Under the pieces are notes generated by a model. The model was not told the origin of the DNA. It saw nothing but the letters and a program-made list of their open reading frames with translations, and made no database searches. From assembly GCA_018658465.1 (NCBI GenBank), contig JABHVE010000059.1, positions 1 through 51,235 on the forward strand: 51,235 bases of DNA, given 5' to 3'. The translations under genes were made by a program, and so were the position numbers. Positions 26,561-34,808 of the stretch are shown piece after piece. Source of the DNA: Alphaproteobacteria bacterium. GTDB lineage: Bacteria; Pseudomonadota; Alphaproteobacteria; UBA2966; CAIVPW01. Position 1 is the stretch's first letter. Each line of letters begins with the position of its first letter.

Positions 26561-26600
26561 GATCAGATTCACGTGGCGTGAAGCCACCCCACGATCTGAT
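26561..26600 (-). repeat. Bulged palindromic repeat, copy B
   Basis: GATCAGATTCACGTGG ... CCACGATCTGAT, with arms identical to the family. The inner part GTGGC-GTGAA-GCCAC can form an alternative hairpin. It ends 2 nt from the HPt stop codon on the other strand, so A and B together fill the gap between convergent genes. Confidence 0.85.
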
Positions 26601-26601
26601 C

Positions 26602-26868
26602 TCAGCCCAATAGTTTTTCTATGGCAGGAGTCACTTGGGAATAGCCTCGCTCGATCTCGACAAGGATTTCTGGGATTGCTTCCAAGGCCCCGTCCCTTGC
26701 GGCAGCTTCCGCTTTACCGGCCCATTCCGAAAGTTCCTGTGCGCCCAACATGGCGCTGTTCCCCTTAATCTTGTGCGCCGCAGCCTCGATTGATTTGCGG
26801 TCTCCACCGGGCACGGTGGAACGCATTTCGTCTATCAGTCTGGGAATCGAGTCGAAACTCATTTGCAA
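26602..26868 (-). CDS. HPt (histidine phosphotransfer) domain, split from the upstream hybrid kinase
   Basis: 88 aa from TTG 26868 (or ATG 26862). The phosphate-accepting His is in IEAAAHKIKGNSAMLGAQEL at position 32. The start is doubtful: the same frame is open upstream and encodes the missing first HPt helix ([25 protein letters not shown]) right up to the G9 tract that ends the kinase gene. Removing one G would fuse it to the kinase as a 762-aa protein. As it stands, the HPt domain needs internal initiation (GAGG lies 5 nt before the TTG), ribosomal frameshifting, transcript slippage or a phase switch. Confidence 0.75.
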   Translation of the reverse strand: MQMSFDSIPRLIDEMRSTVPGGDRKSIEAAAHKIKGNSAMLGAQELSEWAGKAEAAARDGALEAIPEILVEIERGYSQVTPAIEKLLG

Positions 26869-26941
26869 AGCGTCCTCATAGGCTTCCCCAAGGGTTTCTC
26901 GGGAGCTTTGAATGACCTGAACGGCTTCGGGGGAGAGAATG

Positions 26942-28891
26942 TTATCCCCCCCCCTTCAAACCATCTCGGTCCGGAGGAGCCGCCTCTACTGCCGAGTAAC
27001 CCGCTACCCGATCGGTAACCTCAGCGATGGCCCGCCAGACATCAGGGACCTTGAATGGCTTAGTGATGTAACGATCAAAGCCGTCATTTTTTGCGGCACT
27101 TGTGTCAACCTCCAAGGCGTTTGCGCTGATTGCAATTACGGGGATGTCTTTCGTCAACGGATCTTGCTTCAGCAAGCGGGTGGCCTCAGACCCGCTCATA
27201 CCCGGCAAATTGATATCCATAAGCACTATATCTGGCGGGCTTTTTCTAATTGAGGCCAATCCCATCTCCGCAGTTTTGGCGACCTCGAGCTCGAAATTCG
27301 GCGCTTCGGCCATGATCGCCTTCATCAATTGGATGTTGGCCGGGTTATCCTCAATATAGAAAACCCGCTTGTGGGAAGCTTCGATGCCAGGAGCAACTGA
27401 GAAAATCTCTGCAGCAGAAACGTAATCTTCCTTGATCGCACCACTCTCTGGGGTGGTGAATGGGGCTGCGGGAATTTCGAACCAAAAGAGGCTGCCTTTT
27501 CCAAGGGTGCTTTCAACGCCCATGCGGCCACCCATTTGCTCGACCAATTGTTTGCTAATGGTAAGACCGATGCCGGTCCCCTCGACAGGGCTGCTCGCTT
27601 TGTCCAAACGATCGAACGGCTTGAACAGGGCGTCAAAATTTTCCTCTGGGATTCCTTGACCGGTATCGGATACCGAAAAACGAATTTGGCCCCCCTCAAC
27701 GGAGGTGCAACTAAGATCTACGCTGCCGCCCGGTCGATTGTACTTCACGGCATTGGACAGCAAATTAAGAAGAACCTGTCTGGCACGGGTGAGGTCGGCA
27801 AGAACCCCATCGGTCAACGTTTCAGGCTCACTAGCCTCCACCTTGATCCCGTATTGCTTCCCCAGCGCTTTTGCCATCCCCATGGCGGGTGAAATGAGTG
27901 CGTCGATGCTGACGGCTTCGATGGAAATTTCAAGGTTGCCGGATTCAATTTTCGCCAATTCCAGGACATCGTTGATTAAGTCCAGCAGATGATGGCCGCT
28001 TTCCAGAATGTGCCCCACGCCTTCACGCTGGATTTCGCTGTAAGAAATCCCCGGATCGTTCAGAATTTGACCGAACCCGATAATGGCGTTTAGGGGTGTC
28101 CTCAATTCATGGCTCATGGACGACAAGAATTCTGACTTCGCGTTGTTGGCGGTTTCGGCCTCTTCCTTGGCCACAAGCAGCGATTTTTCGGTTTGTTCGC
28201 GGTATGCCACGAAATGCCGGAGCCGCAAGAAGATGATCAGGCTGATCCCGATCAGCAAAAACAGCGCGATCGTAAAAGCGACAACGGAGTAAGTTCGCAA
28301 TTGGCTTGATTGGGTCTCTCGGTCGATTAAAAGAGTCTCTTCTTCGGCGGCCAATTCCTGAACAATCATTCTGATTTGGTCCATGATCTCTTTGCCCACA
28401 TTGGTTGTGACCAATTCAAGGGCGGCTTCCAACCCTTCGGATTGGTACAAATCGATTGTCGTTTCCAGCTCGTCTACCTTTTCGTCAATCAACGGGGAAA
28501 GATTTGAAATTCTTAATTGTTGGCGAGGATTGTCCGCCGTTAGGGTACGGAGATTTTCGAGGGCCGAATTGACATTTTGAACAGCCGTACGGAACGGAGC
28601 GAGGTACCCCACCTGGCCGGTAAGCAAAAATCCGCGCTGCCCGGTCTCTAGATCCTGCATTGTTGACAAAAACCCGACGATCGCCGTCTGGACTTGGCGT
28701 GTATGGGTTACCCATTCTTCGGATTTCTCCGATTCATTTTCGACGAAGTAGAAAATGGCAAGCATCGACAGCAGGACAAGGAACCCCACCACAAGGGACG
28801 AAGAACCGAAAACGCCGATTGGGTTGACCCGCGCCATGGGTCCTGGCCGTCCGGTTTCGATGCTAAAATTCGCCACGGTCACCTTTTTCAA
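26942..28891 (-). CDS. CHASE3-type hybrid sensor histidine kinase with receiver domain
   Basis: 649 aa from TTG 28891; ATG 28837 ([10 protein letters not shown]) is an alternative. Membrane helices at about 29-50 and 201-223 enclose a periplasmic CHASE3 domain ([21 protein letters not shown]). HisKA has [21 protein letters not shown] with His261. HATPase has [21 protein letters not shown] and [21 protein letters not shown] has [12 protein letters not shown] with Asp559 and Lys in YITKPFK. It ends in GGG and a stop created by a G9 tract; one base fewer continues into the HPt domain. Ligand unknown. The TTG overlaps the stop of a small upstream ORF (TTGA). Confidence 0.9.
   Translation of the reverse strand: MKKVTVANFSIETGRPGPMARVNPIGVFGSSSLVVGFLVLLSMLAIFYFVENESEKSEEWVTHTRQVQTAIVGFLSTMQDLETGQRGFLLTGQVGYLAPFRTAVQNVNSALENLRTLTADNPRQQLRISNLSPLIDEKVDELETTIDLYQSEGLEAALELVTTNVGKEIMDQIRMIVQELAAEEETLLIDRETQSSQLRTYSVVAFTIALFLLIGISLIIFLRLRHFVAYREQTEKSLLVAKEEAETANNAKSEFLSSMSHELRTPLNAIIGFGQILNDPGISYSEIQREGVGHILESGHHLLDLINDVLELAKIESGNLEISIEAVSIDALISPAMGMAKALGKQYGIKVEASEPETLTDGVLADLTRARQVLLNLLSNAVKYNRPGGSVDLSCTSVEGGQIRFSVSDTGQGIPEENFDALFKPFDRLDKASSPVEGTGIGLTISKQLVEQMGGRMGVESTLGKGSLFWFEIPAAPFTTPESGAIKEDYVSAAEIFSVAPGIEASHKRVFYIEDNPANIQLMKAIMAEAPNFELEVAKTAEMGLASIRKSPPDIVLMDINLPGMSGSEATRLLKQDPLTKDIPVIAISANALEVDTSAAKNDGFDRYITKPFKVPDVWRAIAEVTDRVAGYSAVEAAPPDRDGLKGGG
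26946..26954 (-). repeat. G9 homopolymer at the kinase/HPt junction
   Basis: Nine C on the + strand (nine G in the coding strand) directly before the kinase stop: AAG GGG GGG GGA TAA. With eight G the frame reads AAG GGG GGG GAT AAC and enters the HPt domain. Such tracts favour slipped-strand mispairing, polymerase slippage and sequencing error. Confidence 0.95.
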
Positions 28892-29133
28892 AGCGGTAGA
28901 ACTGCCAAATGACCCCCGGTGCCCAGGTGCGGGTGCCCATCCGTAAAGATAGAGGGGTGCACCATTGTTTCAACTATCAAATCTAAACCATGATCCCCTC
29001 TGGGCGTGGGGTGGGGAACGATCACAGCCCCGATGTTGACCCCATGATGAGGCGGCCTCAATTCAATCTGGCTACTCACGGGCCATGTGCCCATCATTTC
29101 CTGCCAAAACCGCCCTAACCCGGTTGCCCCCAT
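28888..29133 (-). CDS. Unrecognised small ORF upstream of the histidine kinase
   Basis: 81 aa (starts MGATGLGRFWQEMMGTWP, contains RPPHHGVNIGAVIVPHPTPRGDHG). I recognise no family. In its favour, the stop overlaps the TTG of the kinase as TTGA, the coupling pattern used elsewhere in this genome. Against it, there is no clear ribosome site and few lysines. It could be chance or a gene remnant. It fills most of the 368-nt gap between the kinase and galU; the rest holds repeats C and D. Confidence 0.25.
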   Translation of the reverse strand: MGATGLGRFWQEMMGTWPVSSQIELRPPHHGVNIGAVIVPHPTPRGDHGLDLIVETMVHPSIFTDGHPHLGTGGHLAVLPL

Positions 29134-29164
29134 CCCGCCGCCGTGCCATGAGATGTGGCGTAGA

Positions 29165-29204
29165 GCAGATCGTGGCCCGCTCCTGGGCCACGTGACTCTG
29201 ATCG
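29165..29204 (+). repeat. Bulged palindromic repeat, copy C
   Basis: GCAGATCGTGGCCC-GCTCCT-GGGCCACGTGACTCTGATCG. Perfect 8-bp core stem CGTGGCCC/GGGCCACG, outer CAGA/TCTG, TGA bulge on the 3' side. Tandem with copy D at a 49-bp offset. Confidence 0.9.
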
Positions 29205-29213
29205 CAAACTAGA

Positions 29214-29253
29214 ACAGATCGTGGCCCGCTGTTGGGCCACGTGAATCTGATCG
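29214..29253 (+). repeat. Bulged palindromic repeat, copy D, abutting galU
   Basis: ACAGATCGTGGCCC-GCTGTT-GGGCCACGTGAATCTGATCG. Outer stem CAGAT/ATCTG, core CGTGGCCC/GGGCCACG, bulge TGA. It ends 6 nt before the galU ATG and therefore occupies the place of a Shine-Dalgarno sequence. Confidence 0.9.
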
Positions 29254-29259
29254 CCAAAA

Positions 29260-30153
29260 ATGTCCGATTCCTCATCCAATAGACCAGTCCGAAAAGCGGT
29301 ATTTCCCGTGGGCGGACTTGGCACGCGGTTCCTGCCCGCCACCAAGGCGATGCCAAAGGAAATGCTGCCCATCGTCGACAAGCCGGTGATCCAGTACGCC
29401 GTGGAAGAAGCCCAGGCTGCGGGCATCGAAGAATTCATTTTTGTCACCGGCCGCGGCAAATCGGCCATCGAAGATCACTTCGACCGATCCGAAGAATTGC
29501 GCCAGCAATTGAAGGCCAAGGGCAAGACGGCGGAGGTCGAGGCTATGGAACGTTGGGTGCCGGGCCCGGGCCAAGTGGCCTATACCCGCCAACAAGAACC
29601 CTTGGGGCTTGGCCACGCCGTGTGGTGCGCCCGCCATTTGGTGGGGAATGAACCGTTCGCCGTGTTGCTGGCCGACGATTTGGTGCAATCCGACACCCCG
29701 TGCCTGAAACAAATGACTGAAATGCACGCCAACACTGGCGGCAATTTGATCGCGGTGGAAGAAGTCCCCATGGAACACACCAGCCGCTATGGTGTCTTGG
29801 ACCCGGTGGACGACGACGGCACCATTGTCACCGTCAAAGGCATGGTGGAAAAACCTGACCCGGCCGATGCGCCATCAAACCTGGCAGTCATTGGCCGTTA
29901 TATTTTGATGCCCCAGGTTTTTGAAAAACTCGACCGCAAAGAAGAAGGCAGCGGCGGCGAGATCCAGCTGACCGACGCCATCGCCGCCACCATCGGCGAT
30001 GTGCCCTTGCGCGGTTATCGATTTGACGGCCGCCGATTTGATTGCGGATCAAAGGCCGGATTCGTTCAGGCAAATGTTGCCTTTGCCATGGGCCGCGACG
30101 ATTTGCGCGATGATGTGGGCGCGTATCTAACAGAGATTACCAAGGGCCTGTAA
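29260..30153 (+). CDS. galU: UTP-glucose-1-phosphate uridylyltransferase
   Basis: 297 aa. Makes UDP-glucose from UTP and glucose-1-phosphate in the cytosol. Nucleotide-binding signature AVFPVGGLGTRFLPATKAMPKEMLPIVDKPVIQYAVEEA, then VLLADDLV and the C-terminal RFDCGSKAGFVQANVAFA. ATG 29260 is the only start ahead of the signature, yet no ribosome site is visible because repeat D ends 6 nt upstream. First gene of a galU-ugd-phosphohexomutase operon (14 and 3 nt gaps). Confidence 0.97.
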   Translation: MSDSSSNRPVRKAVFPVGGLGTRFLPATKAMPKEMLPIVDKPVIQYAVEEAQAAGIEEFIFVTGRGKSAIEDHFDRSEELRQQLKAKGKTAEVEAMERWVPGPGQVAYTRQQEPLGLGHAVWCARHLVGNEPFAVLLADDLVQSDTPCLKQMTEMHANTGGNLIAVEEVPMEHTSRYGVLDPVDDDGTIVTVKGMVEKPDPADAPSNLAVIGRYILMPQVFEKLDRKEEGSGGEIQLTDAIAATIGDVPLRGYRFDGRRFDCGSKAGFVQANVAFAMGRDDLRDDVGAYLTEITKGL

Positions 30154-30167
30154 GGAGCCAAAACGCG

Positions 30168-31520
30168 ATGCGAATAGCGATGATCGGAAGCGGCTATGTG
30201 GGCCTGGTAACGGGCACCTGCATGTCGGAATTTGGCTTTGACGTGGTGTGCGTGGACAAAGACGCCGCCAAAATTGCAGCCTTGAAGGATGGAGAAATCC
30301 CGATCTTCGAGCCCGGCTTGGCCGACCTAGTGCAGACAAACGCAGAGTCCGGTCGCCTGACATTTTCCACGGATTTGGCCACCTCAGTGGCCGACGCCGA
30401 CGCAGTGTTCATTGCTGTTGGCACCCCCAGCCGCCACGGGGATGGCTTCGCCGATCTGTCATATGTCTATGCCGCGGCCGAAGAACTTGCCCCGGCCTTG
30501 CGTGGTTACACCGTGGTGGTGGACAAATCCACGGTCCCTGTGGGCACGGGCCGCGAGGTCGCAGGGATCATTCGCAAGGCTGCCCCCAACGCCGATTTCG
30601 ATGTGGTGTCCAACCCAGAATTTTTGCGCGAAGGATCCGCCATCAACGATTTTATGCGCCCGGACCGAGTGGTGGTGGGGGCCGAAACCGAGCGTGCCGA
30701 GGGGCTGATGGAAGAAGTTTACCGGCCACTGTTTTTGCATGAAACGCCCATCATGATGACCACGTTAGAGACGGCGGAGCTCACCAAATACGCGGCCAAT
30801 GCGTTCTTGGCGGCCAAAGTGACGTTCATTAATGAGATCGCCGCCTTGTGCGAAATCGTCGGCGCGGATGTCCAAGACGTGGCCCGGGGCATGGGTTTGG
30901 ATGGCCGCATCGGTGCCAAATTTCTCCATGCCGGGCCGGGCTTCGGTGGCAGCTGTTTCCCAAAGGATACGTTGGCCTTGGCGGCTCAGGGGCAAAAGGC
31001 GGGATCGCCCATGTCGATTGTCGAGGCTGTGGTTCAGGCCAATGACTCCCGCAAGGTGGCCATGGGCGAAAAAATAATCGCCGCCTGCGGTGGCTCGGTG
31101 GAGGGCAAAACCATCGCCGTCCTTGGCCTGACGTTCAAACCCAACACCGACGACATGCGCGCGGCACCCAGTTTGGTGATCGTCCCAGCGTTGCAGGCGG
31201 CGGGGGCAACTGTGCGCGCCTATGACCCGGAAGGCATGGGCGAGGCAAAAGAATTGCTGGCCCATGTGACCTGGTGCGACGATGCCTATGACGCCATGGA
31301 CGGCGCCGATGCCCTGGTCATCATCACCGAATGGAATGCCTTCCGCAGTCTGGATTTGGACCGTGCCACGCAGTTGCTGAAAAGCCCGATCATGGTGGAC
31401 CTGCGCAATATTTATTCCCCGGAAGAAATGGCGGCGGCAGGGTTTGAATACACCTCCATTGGCCGTCCCGACACCAAACCCGCGGCCCAGCCGCGCTCCG
31501 TCACCTCCGGCGGGGCATAA
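30168..31520 (+). CDS. ugd: UDP-glucose 6-dehydrogenase
   Basis: 450 aa. Oxidises UDP-glucose to UDP-glucuronate with 2 NAD+. Rossmann start MRIAMIGSGYVGLVTGTCMSEFG, VDKSTVPVGTGREV, NPEFLREGSAINDFMRPDRVVVG, and the catalytic Cys in GPGFGGSCFPKDTLAL, about residue 262. Ribosome site AAGGAG lies 9 nt before ATG. Uses the galU product, pointing to uronic-acid-containing polysaccharide or modified lipid A (inference). Confidence 0.97.
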   Translation: MRIAMIGSGYVGLVTGTCMSEFGFDVVCVDKDAAKIAALKDGEIPIFEPGLADLVQTNAESGRLTFSTDLATSVADADAVFIAVGTPSRHGDGFADLSYVYAAAEELAPALRGYTVVVDKSTVPVGTGREVAGIIRKAAPNADFDVVSNPEFLREGSAINDFMRPDRVVVGAETERAEGLMEEVYRPLFLHETPIMMTTLETAELTKYAANAFLAAKVTFINEIAALCEIVGADVQDVARGMGLDGRIGAKFLHAGPGFGGSCFPKDTLALAAQGQKAGSPMSIVEAVVQANDSRKVAMGEKIIAACGGSVEGKTIAVLGLTFKPNTDDMRAAPSLVIVPALQAAGATVRAYDPEGMGEAKELLAHVTWCDDAYDAMDGADALVIITEWNAFRSLDLDRATQLLKSPIMVDLRNIYSPEEMAAAGFEYTSIGRPDTKPAAQPRSVTSGGA

Positions 31521-31523
31521 TCG

Positions 31524-32903
31524 GTGGGCCATCGCTTTGATCCCGTCATTTTGCGGGAATACGACATTCGTGGAACCGTGGGCGCGACGTTGTTCGAAGA
31601 CGACGCCTATGCCATTGGCCGAGGATTTGGCTCGGTGGTGGTGGGCGCAGGGGGCAAGACCATTTGTGTTGGGCTGGATGGCCGCACAACATCCCCCGGA
31701 TTAGAGGCGCGGCTGGTCCAAGGTCTGACCGAATGTGGCTTGGATGTTCTGCGGGTGGGCCTTGGCCCCTCGCCGTTGCTGTATTTCTCGGTCCATCATC
31801 TAGGGGCCGACGCCGGGGTGATGGTCACCGGCTCTCACAACCCAAAAGAACACAACGGCTTCAAAATGATGCTGGGGACCCATTCGTTTTTTGGGGAAGA
31901 CATCACCGCACTGGGTGCGCGGGCCGAAGCTGGGGATTACGTCGATGGGGCGGGTAGCGCCACGGACGTGGACACCATTACGGCCTATTTGGCCGAACAA
32001 GCCGCCGTGTACGCGGACGCCCCTGAAAACCCGCCATCAGTGGTGTGGGATCCCGGCAACGGGTCGGCGGGGGACATCGTGAGTGCCCTGGTCAAACGAT
32101 TGCCCGGCCGTCACGTTCTGATCAACGCCGACATCGACGGCACCTTCCCAGCCCACCATCCGGACCCCACGGTGCCGGAAAATTTGGTGCAATTGCAGCA
32201 CGCCATCGCCGACAACAAATGCGATTTAGGCATTGCCCTGGATGGCGACGGCGACCGTATCGGGGTCATCGATGGCCGGGGTCGCATTCTGTGGTCCGAC
32301 CAATTGTTGGCCTTACTGGCGCGGGACGTGTTGTTGGCTCATCCGGGGGCCCCGGTGATCGCCGACGTGAAATCCAGCTCTGCCTTGTTCAGTGAAATCG
32401 ACCGCCTAGGTGGCAAGCCCATCATGTGGCGCACCGGGCACTCTTTGATTAAGAAAAAAATGGCGGACGAAAAAGCGCCCCTGGCGGGTGAAATGTCGGG
32501 GCACATTTTTTTCGCCGACCGCTACTACGGCTTTGATGATGCGGTGTATGCAGGGGTGCGATTGCTCGCCCATTTGGCCCGCACCGGCACAACCTTGGCT
32601 GCCCTTTATGACGAGCTGCCGGGGTTGGTGAATACCCCGGAATTGCGCTTTGACTGCGCTGACGATCGCAAGTTCGATGTCATTAAAGAATTGAAAGCCC
32701 GTCTGGCCGCATCAGGCGCCGAGGTGAATGATATCGATGGGGTGCGGGTGACAACATCAGACGGCTGGTGGTTGGTGCGAGCATCGAACACCCAGGCGGT
32801 GTTGGTGGCCCGGGCCGAAGCGGAAAACGAAACAGCCTTGGCGGCGCTGAAATCCGAAATGGCGGCGGCCCTTGCGGCAAGCGGGGTCGAACTACCCGAC
32901 TAG
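31524..32903 (+). CDS. Phosphomannomutase/phosphoglucomutase
   Basis: 459 aa from GTG 31524. Interconverts hexose 6- and 1-phosphates. Catalytic Ser loop GVMVTGSHNPKEHNGFKMM, metal loop DGDGDRIGVIDG, sugar loop GEMSGHIFF and C-terminal phosphate-binding RASNTQAVLVARAEA. Typical of AlgC/ManB bifunctional enzymes; hexose preference cannot be read from sequence. It would supply glucose-1-phosphate to GalU or mannose-1-phosphate to GDP-mannose synthesis. Confidence 0.93.
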   Translation: MGHRFDPVILREYDIRGTVGATLFEDDAYAIGRGFGSVVVGAGGKTICVGLDGRTTSPGLEARLVQGLTECGLDVLRVGLGPSPLLYFSVHHLGADAGVMVTGSHNPKEHNGFKMMLGTHSFFGEDITALGARAEAGDYVDGAGSATDVDTITAYLAEQAAVYADAPENPPSVVWDPGNGSAGDIVSALVKRLPGRHVLINADIDGTFPAHHPDPTVPENLVQLQHAIADNKCDLGIALDGDGDRIGVIDGRGRILWSDQLLALLARDVLLAHPGAPVIADVKSSSALFSEIDRLGGKPIMWRTGHSLIKKKMADEKAPLAGEMSGHIFFADRYYGFDDAVYAGVRLLAHLARTGTTLAALYDELPGLVNTPELRFDCADDRKFDVIKELKARLAASGAEVNDIDGVRVTTSDGWWLVRASNTQAVLVARAEAENETALAALKSEMAAALAASGVELPD

Positions 32904-32913
32904 TGCTCTCGGG

Positions 32914-34242
32914 CTATTGCGCCGGTCGCAAGGGCAATAACATGCGCAGCACATCGGCAATGGCCGTGGCGCGGTCCACGGGGGCTTGTTCCACCGTGTC
33001 CTCCGCCGCATCCAAGCGCACCTCCAGCCCCCCCGCAGGCGCTGGCCGCCCACTCACCACAATGCACGGCACCCCGGCGGGCTCCAAAATACGGCAGGCC
33101 GTGGTCGCTTCGGATTGGGTCAAGCCCACTAGCCGCGCGTGATACAGGGCATTGTTCGGGCCGGGCTCTATTTCTGGCCGGGCATGGAGATATCCCAGTG
33201 GCAAAGCCAGTGTTGCCTCTTGCAGGCGCCGTTGAGCGCCGTCATAGCCGCGATAGGCCCCTACCTGTACCGACCAATCTGAAACACCGGTTGCGATGAC
33301 AGGGGCTGCGTCGGCAAGCACCCTGGGCAAGGTTGCCGGGGCAGGGGCCGGCAATACCGTTTGTGGCGTAAGCGCGGCAACTTCTACCAATGGCGCAGGC
33401 ACCGGCGGCGGTCGCGAAATATGCAACCGCATAAACGCCGTGTCGAACAAATCTGCCATGGCCCGGTCGCGGTCGGCCGCGGTATCCCCACCCAACACAA
33501 CGCCCACCAGGCGGGTTTGATCGCGCACCACCGAGGCCGCCAAATTGTATCCGGCGGCGCGCACATACCCGGTTTTTAGGCCGTCCGTGCCGGGGTATCG
33601 CCCCAGAAGATTATTGTGATTGGTGTAGGTGGTGCCCTGATAGGTGAAGCTGGTGGTGGAAAAATACCCATAGAATTGCGGGAAATCGCGGATTAGTGCG
33701 ATGGCCAGATTGGCCATGTCCCGCGGCGTGGTGTGCTGGTACCGATCATGGAGGCCAGAGGCATTGCGGAACGTGGTGCGATGCAGGCCCAAATCCCGCG
33801 CCTTCATGGTCATGCCCACGGCGAAATTGCTTTCGCTGCCGCCCAGGGCCTCGGCCAAGACCACCGCAGCATCGTTCGCCGATTTGGTCACCAACGCTAG
33901 AATTGCGTTTTCCACCGAAATTGTCTCGCCCGTGCGCAGGCCAAGCTTCGACGGCACTTGGCGGGCGGCGTTGGCGGAAACCGCCAAGGATTGGCTCAGC
34001 GTCAGTCGCCGCGTGGCCAGGGCGTCAAAGGTCATGTACAGGGTCATCATCTTGGTCAGGGACGCCGGGTAATGGCCACGGTCGGCATCATCGGCGTACA
34101 AAATGGCGCCGGTTTGGGCGTTGACTATGATGGCCCCGGCCATTGCCCCTTGGGTCCCCACAAGCGCGGCGAATACTAATCCAAAGGCGATCGCAATACG
34201 CGCGCGCGCTGGCTTGGGGTTGTTCTGGGCGAATTCCGTCAT
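32914..34242 (-). CDS. D-alanyl-D-alanine carboxypeptidase with C-terminal SPOR domain
   Basis: 442 aa from ATG 34242 (MTEFAQNNPKPARARIAIAFGLVF); the longer ORF-track start adds unlikely residues. Signal peptide cleaved near AMA-G. The penicillin-binding S11 domain has SLTK (catalytic Ser), SAN and LKTGY. A Pro-rich linker leads to a SPOR fold (SDWSVQVGAYRGYDGAQRRLQEA), which in known proteins binds denuded glycan at division sites. Trims peptidoglycan pentapeptides in the periplasm. Divergent from clpS. Confidence 0.92.
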   Translation of the reverse strand: MTEFAQNNPKPARARIAIAFGLVFAALVGTQGAMAGAIIVNAQTGAILYADDADRGHYPASLTKMMTLYMTFDALATRRLTLSQSLAVSANAARQVPSKLGLRTGETISVENAILALVTKSANDAAVVLAEALGGSESNFAVGMTMKARDLGLHRTTFRNASGLHDRYQHTTPRDMANLAIALIRDFPQFYGYFSTTSFTYQGTTYTNHNNLLGRYPGTDGLKTGYVRAAGYNLAASVVRDQTRLVGVVLGGDTAADRDRAMADLFDTAFMRLHISRPPPVPAPLVEVAALTPQTVLPAPAPATLPRVLADAAPVIATGVSDWSVQVGAYRGYDGAQRRLQEATLALPLGYLHARPEIEPGPNNALYHARLVGLTQSEATTACRILEPAGVPCIVVSGRPAPAGGLEVRLDAAEDTVEQAPVDRATAIADVLRMLLPLRPAQ

Positions 34243-34401
34243 AAATTGAGTATAGCTTTTGTGGTCACGAAAAATTGGCCGGGCGGGGGTTTTTGGCCCA
34301 ACCCGGCAGCTTGCCAGTGTCGTTAACCTAGGCTTCCCTTCGTCGTTAACCAAAATGTCGTCGGATTGGCTAACAAATCGTAAACACATCGGTTGGTCGG
34401 G

Positions 34402-34433
34402 TTAATGTGATGCTAAGCCCGATAGTGTATAGT
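34402..34433 (+). promoter_or_regulatory. CtrA-box-like site and -10 element before clpS
   Basis: TTAATGTGATGCTAA (34402-34416, TTAA-N7-CTAA) followed 11 nt later by TATAGT (34428-34433). A CtrA box at the -35 position of a promoter is the usual activating arrangement. If right, the transcript starts near 34440 and the clpS start must be 34464 or later. Evidence is sequence pattern only. Confidence 0.35.
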
Positions 34434-34463
34434 TCTTCAAAGTCAGTGGATACGCGAGCAACT

Positions 34464-34808
34464 ATGCGAATTGTTATGGCCAACGGGCCCGAAAATCCGG
34501 GCGACGATGGAGCACCATCGGTCGGATTTGCGACCCGAACAAAGCCGAAAACGAAGAAGCCGGACATGTTCAAGGTCTTGCTTCTGAACGATGACTACAC
34601 ACCTATGGAATTCGTCGTTCAGGTTCTGCAAGATGTGTTCCACCGAGATCGCGACACGGCAATGAGAATCATGCTGCATGTTCATCAAAAGGGCGTCGGT
34701 ATCTGTGGCGTCTATAGTTATGAAGTAGCCGAAACAAAGGTGAGCCAAGTGGTCGAATCAGCGCGCCAAAACCAGCACCCCCTTCAGTGTACGATGGAGA
34801 GAGAGTAG
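34464..34808 (+). CDS. clpS: ATP-dependent Clp protease adaptor ClpS
   Basis: 114 aa from ATG 34464 ([13 protein letters not shown]); ATG 34476 is also possible, and the ORF-track start at 34407 would precede the putative promoter. The folded domain has [58 protein letters not shown], including the NDDYTPM substrate-binding region and conserved His. It delivers N-degron proteins to ClpAP. The stop shares a base with the clpA start. Confidence 0.96.
   Translation: MRIVMANGPENPGDDGAPSVGFATRTKPKTKKPDMFKVLLLNDDYTPMEFVVQVLQDVFHRDRDTAMRIMLHVHQKGVGICGVYSYEVAETKVSQVVESARQNQHPLQCTMERE

Noticed and set aside
26509-26600. Repeats A/B (and E-H) as a CRISPR array
   Set aside because: Units are palindromic with variable cores, spacing is irregular, copies occur in both orientations, and no cas genes are present.
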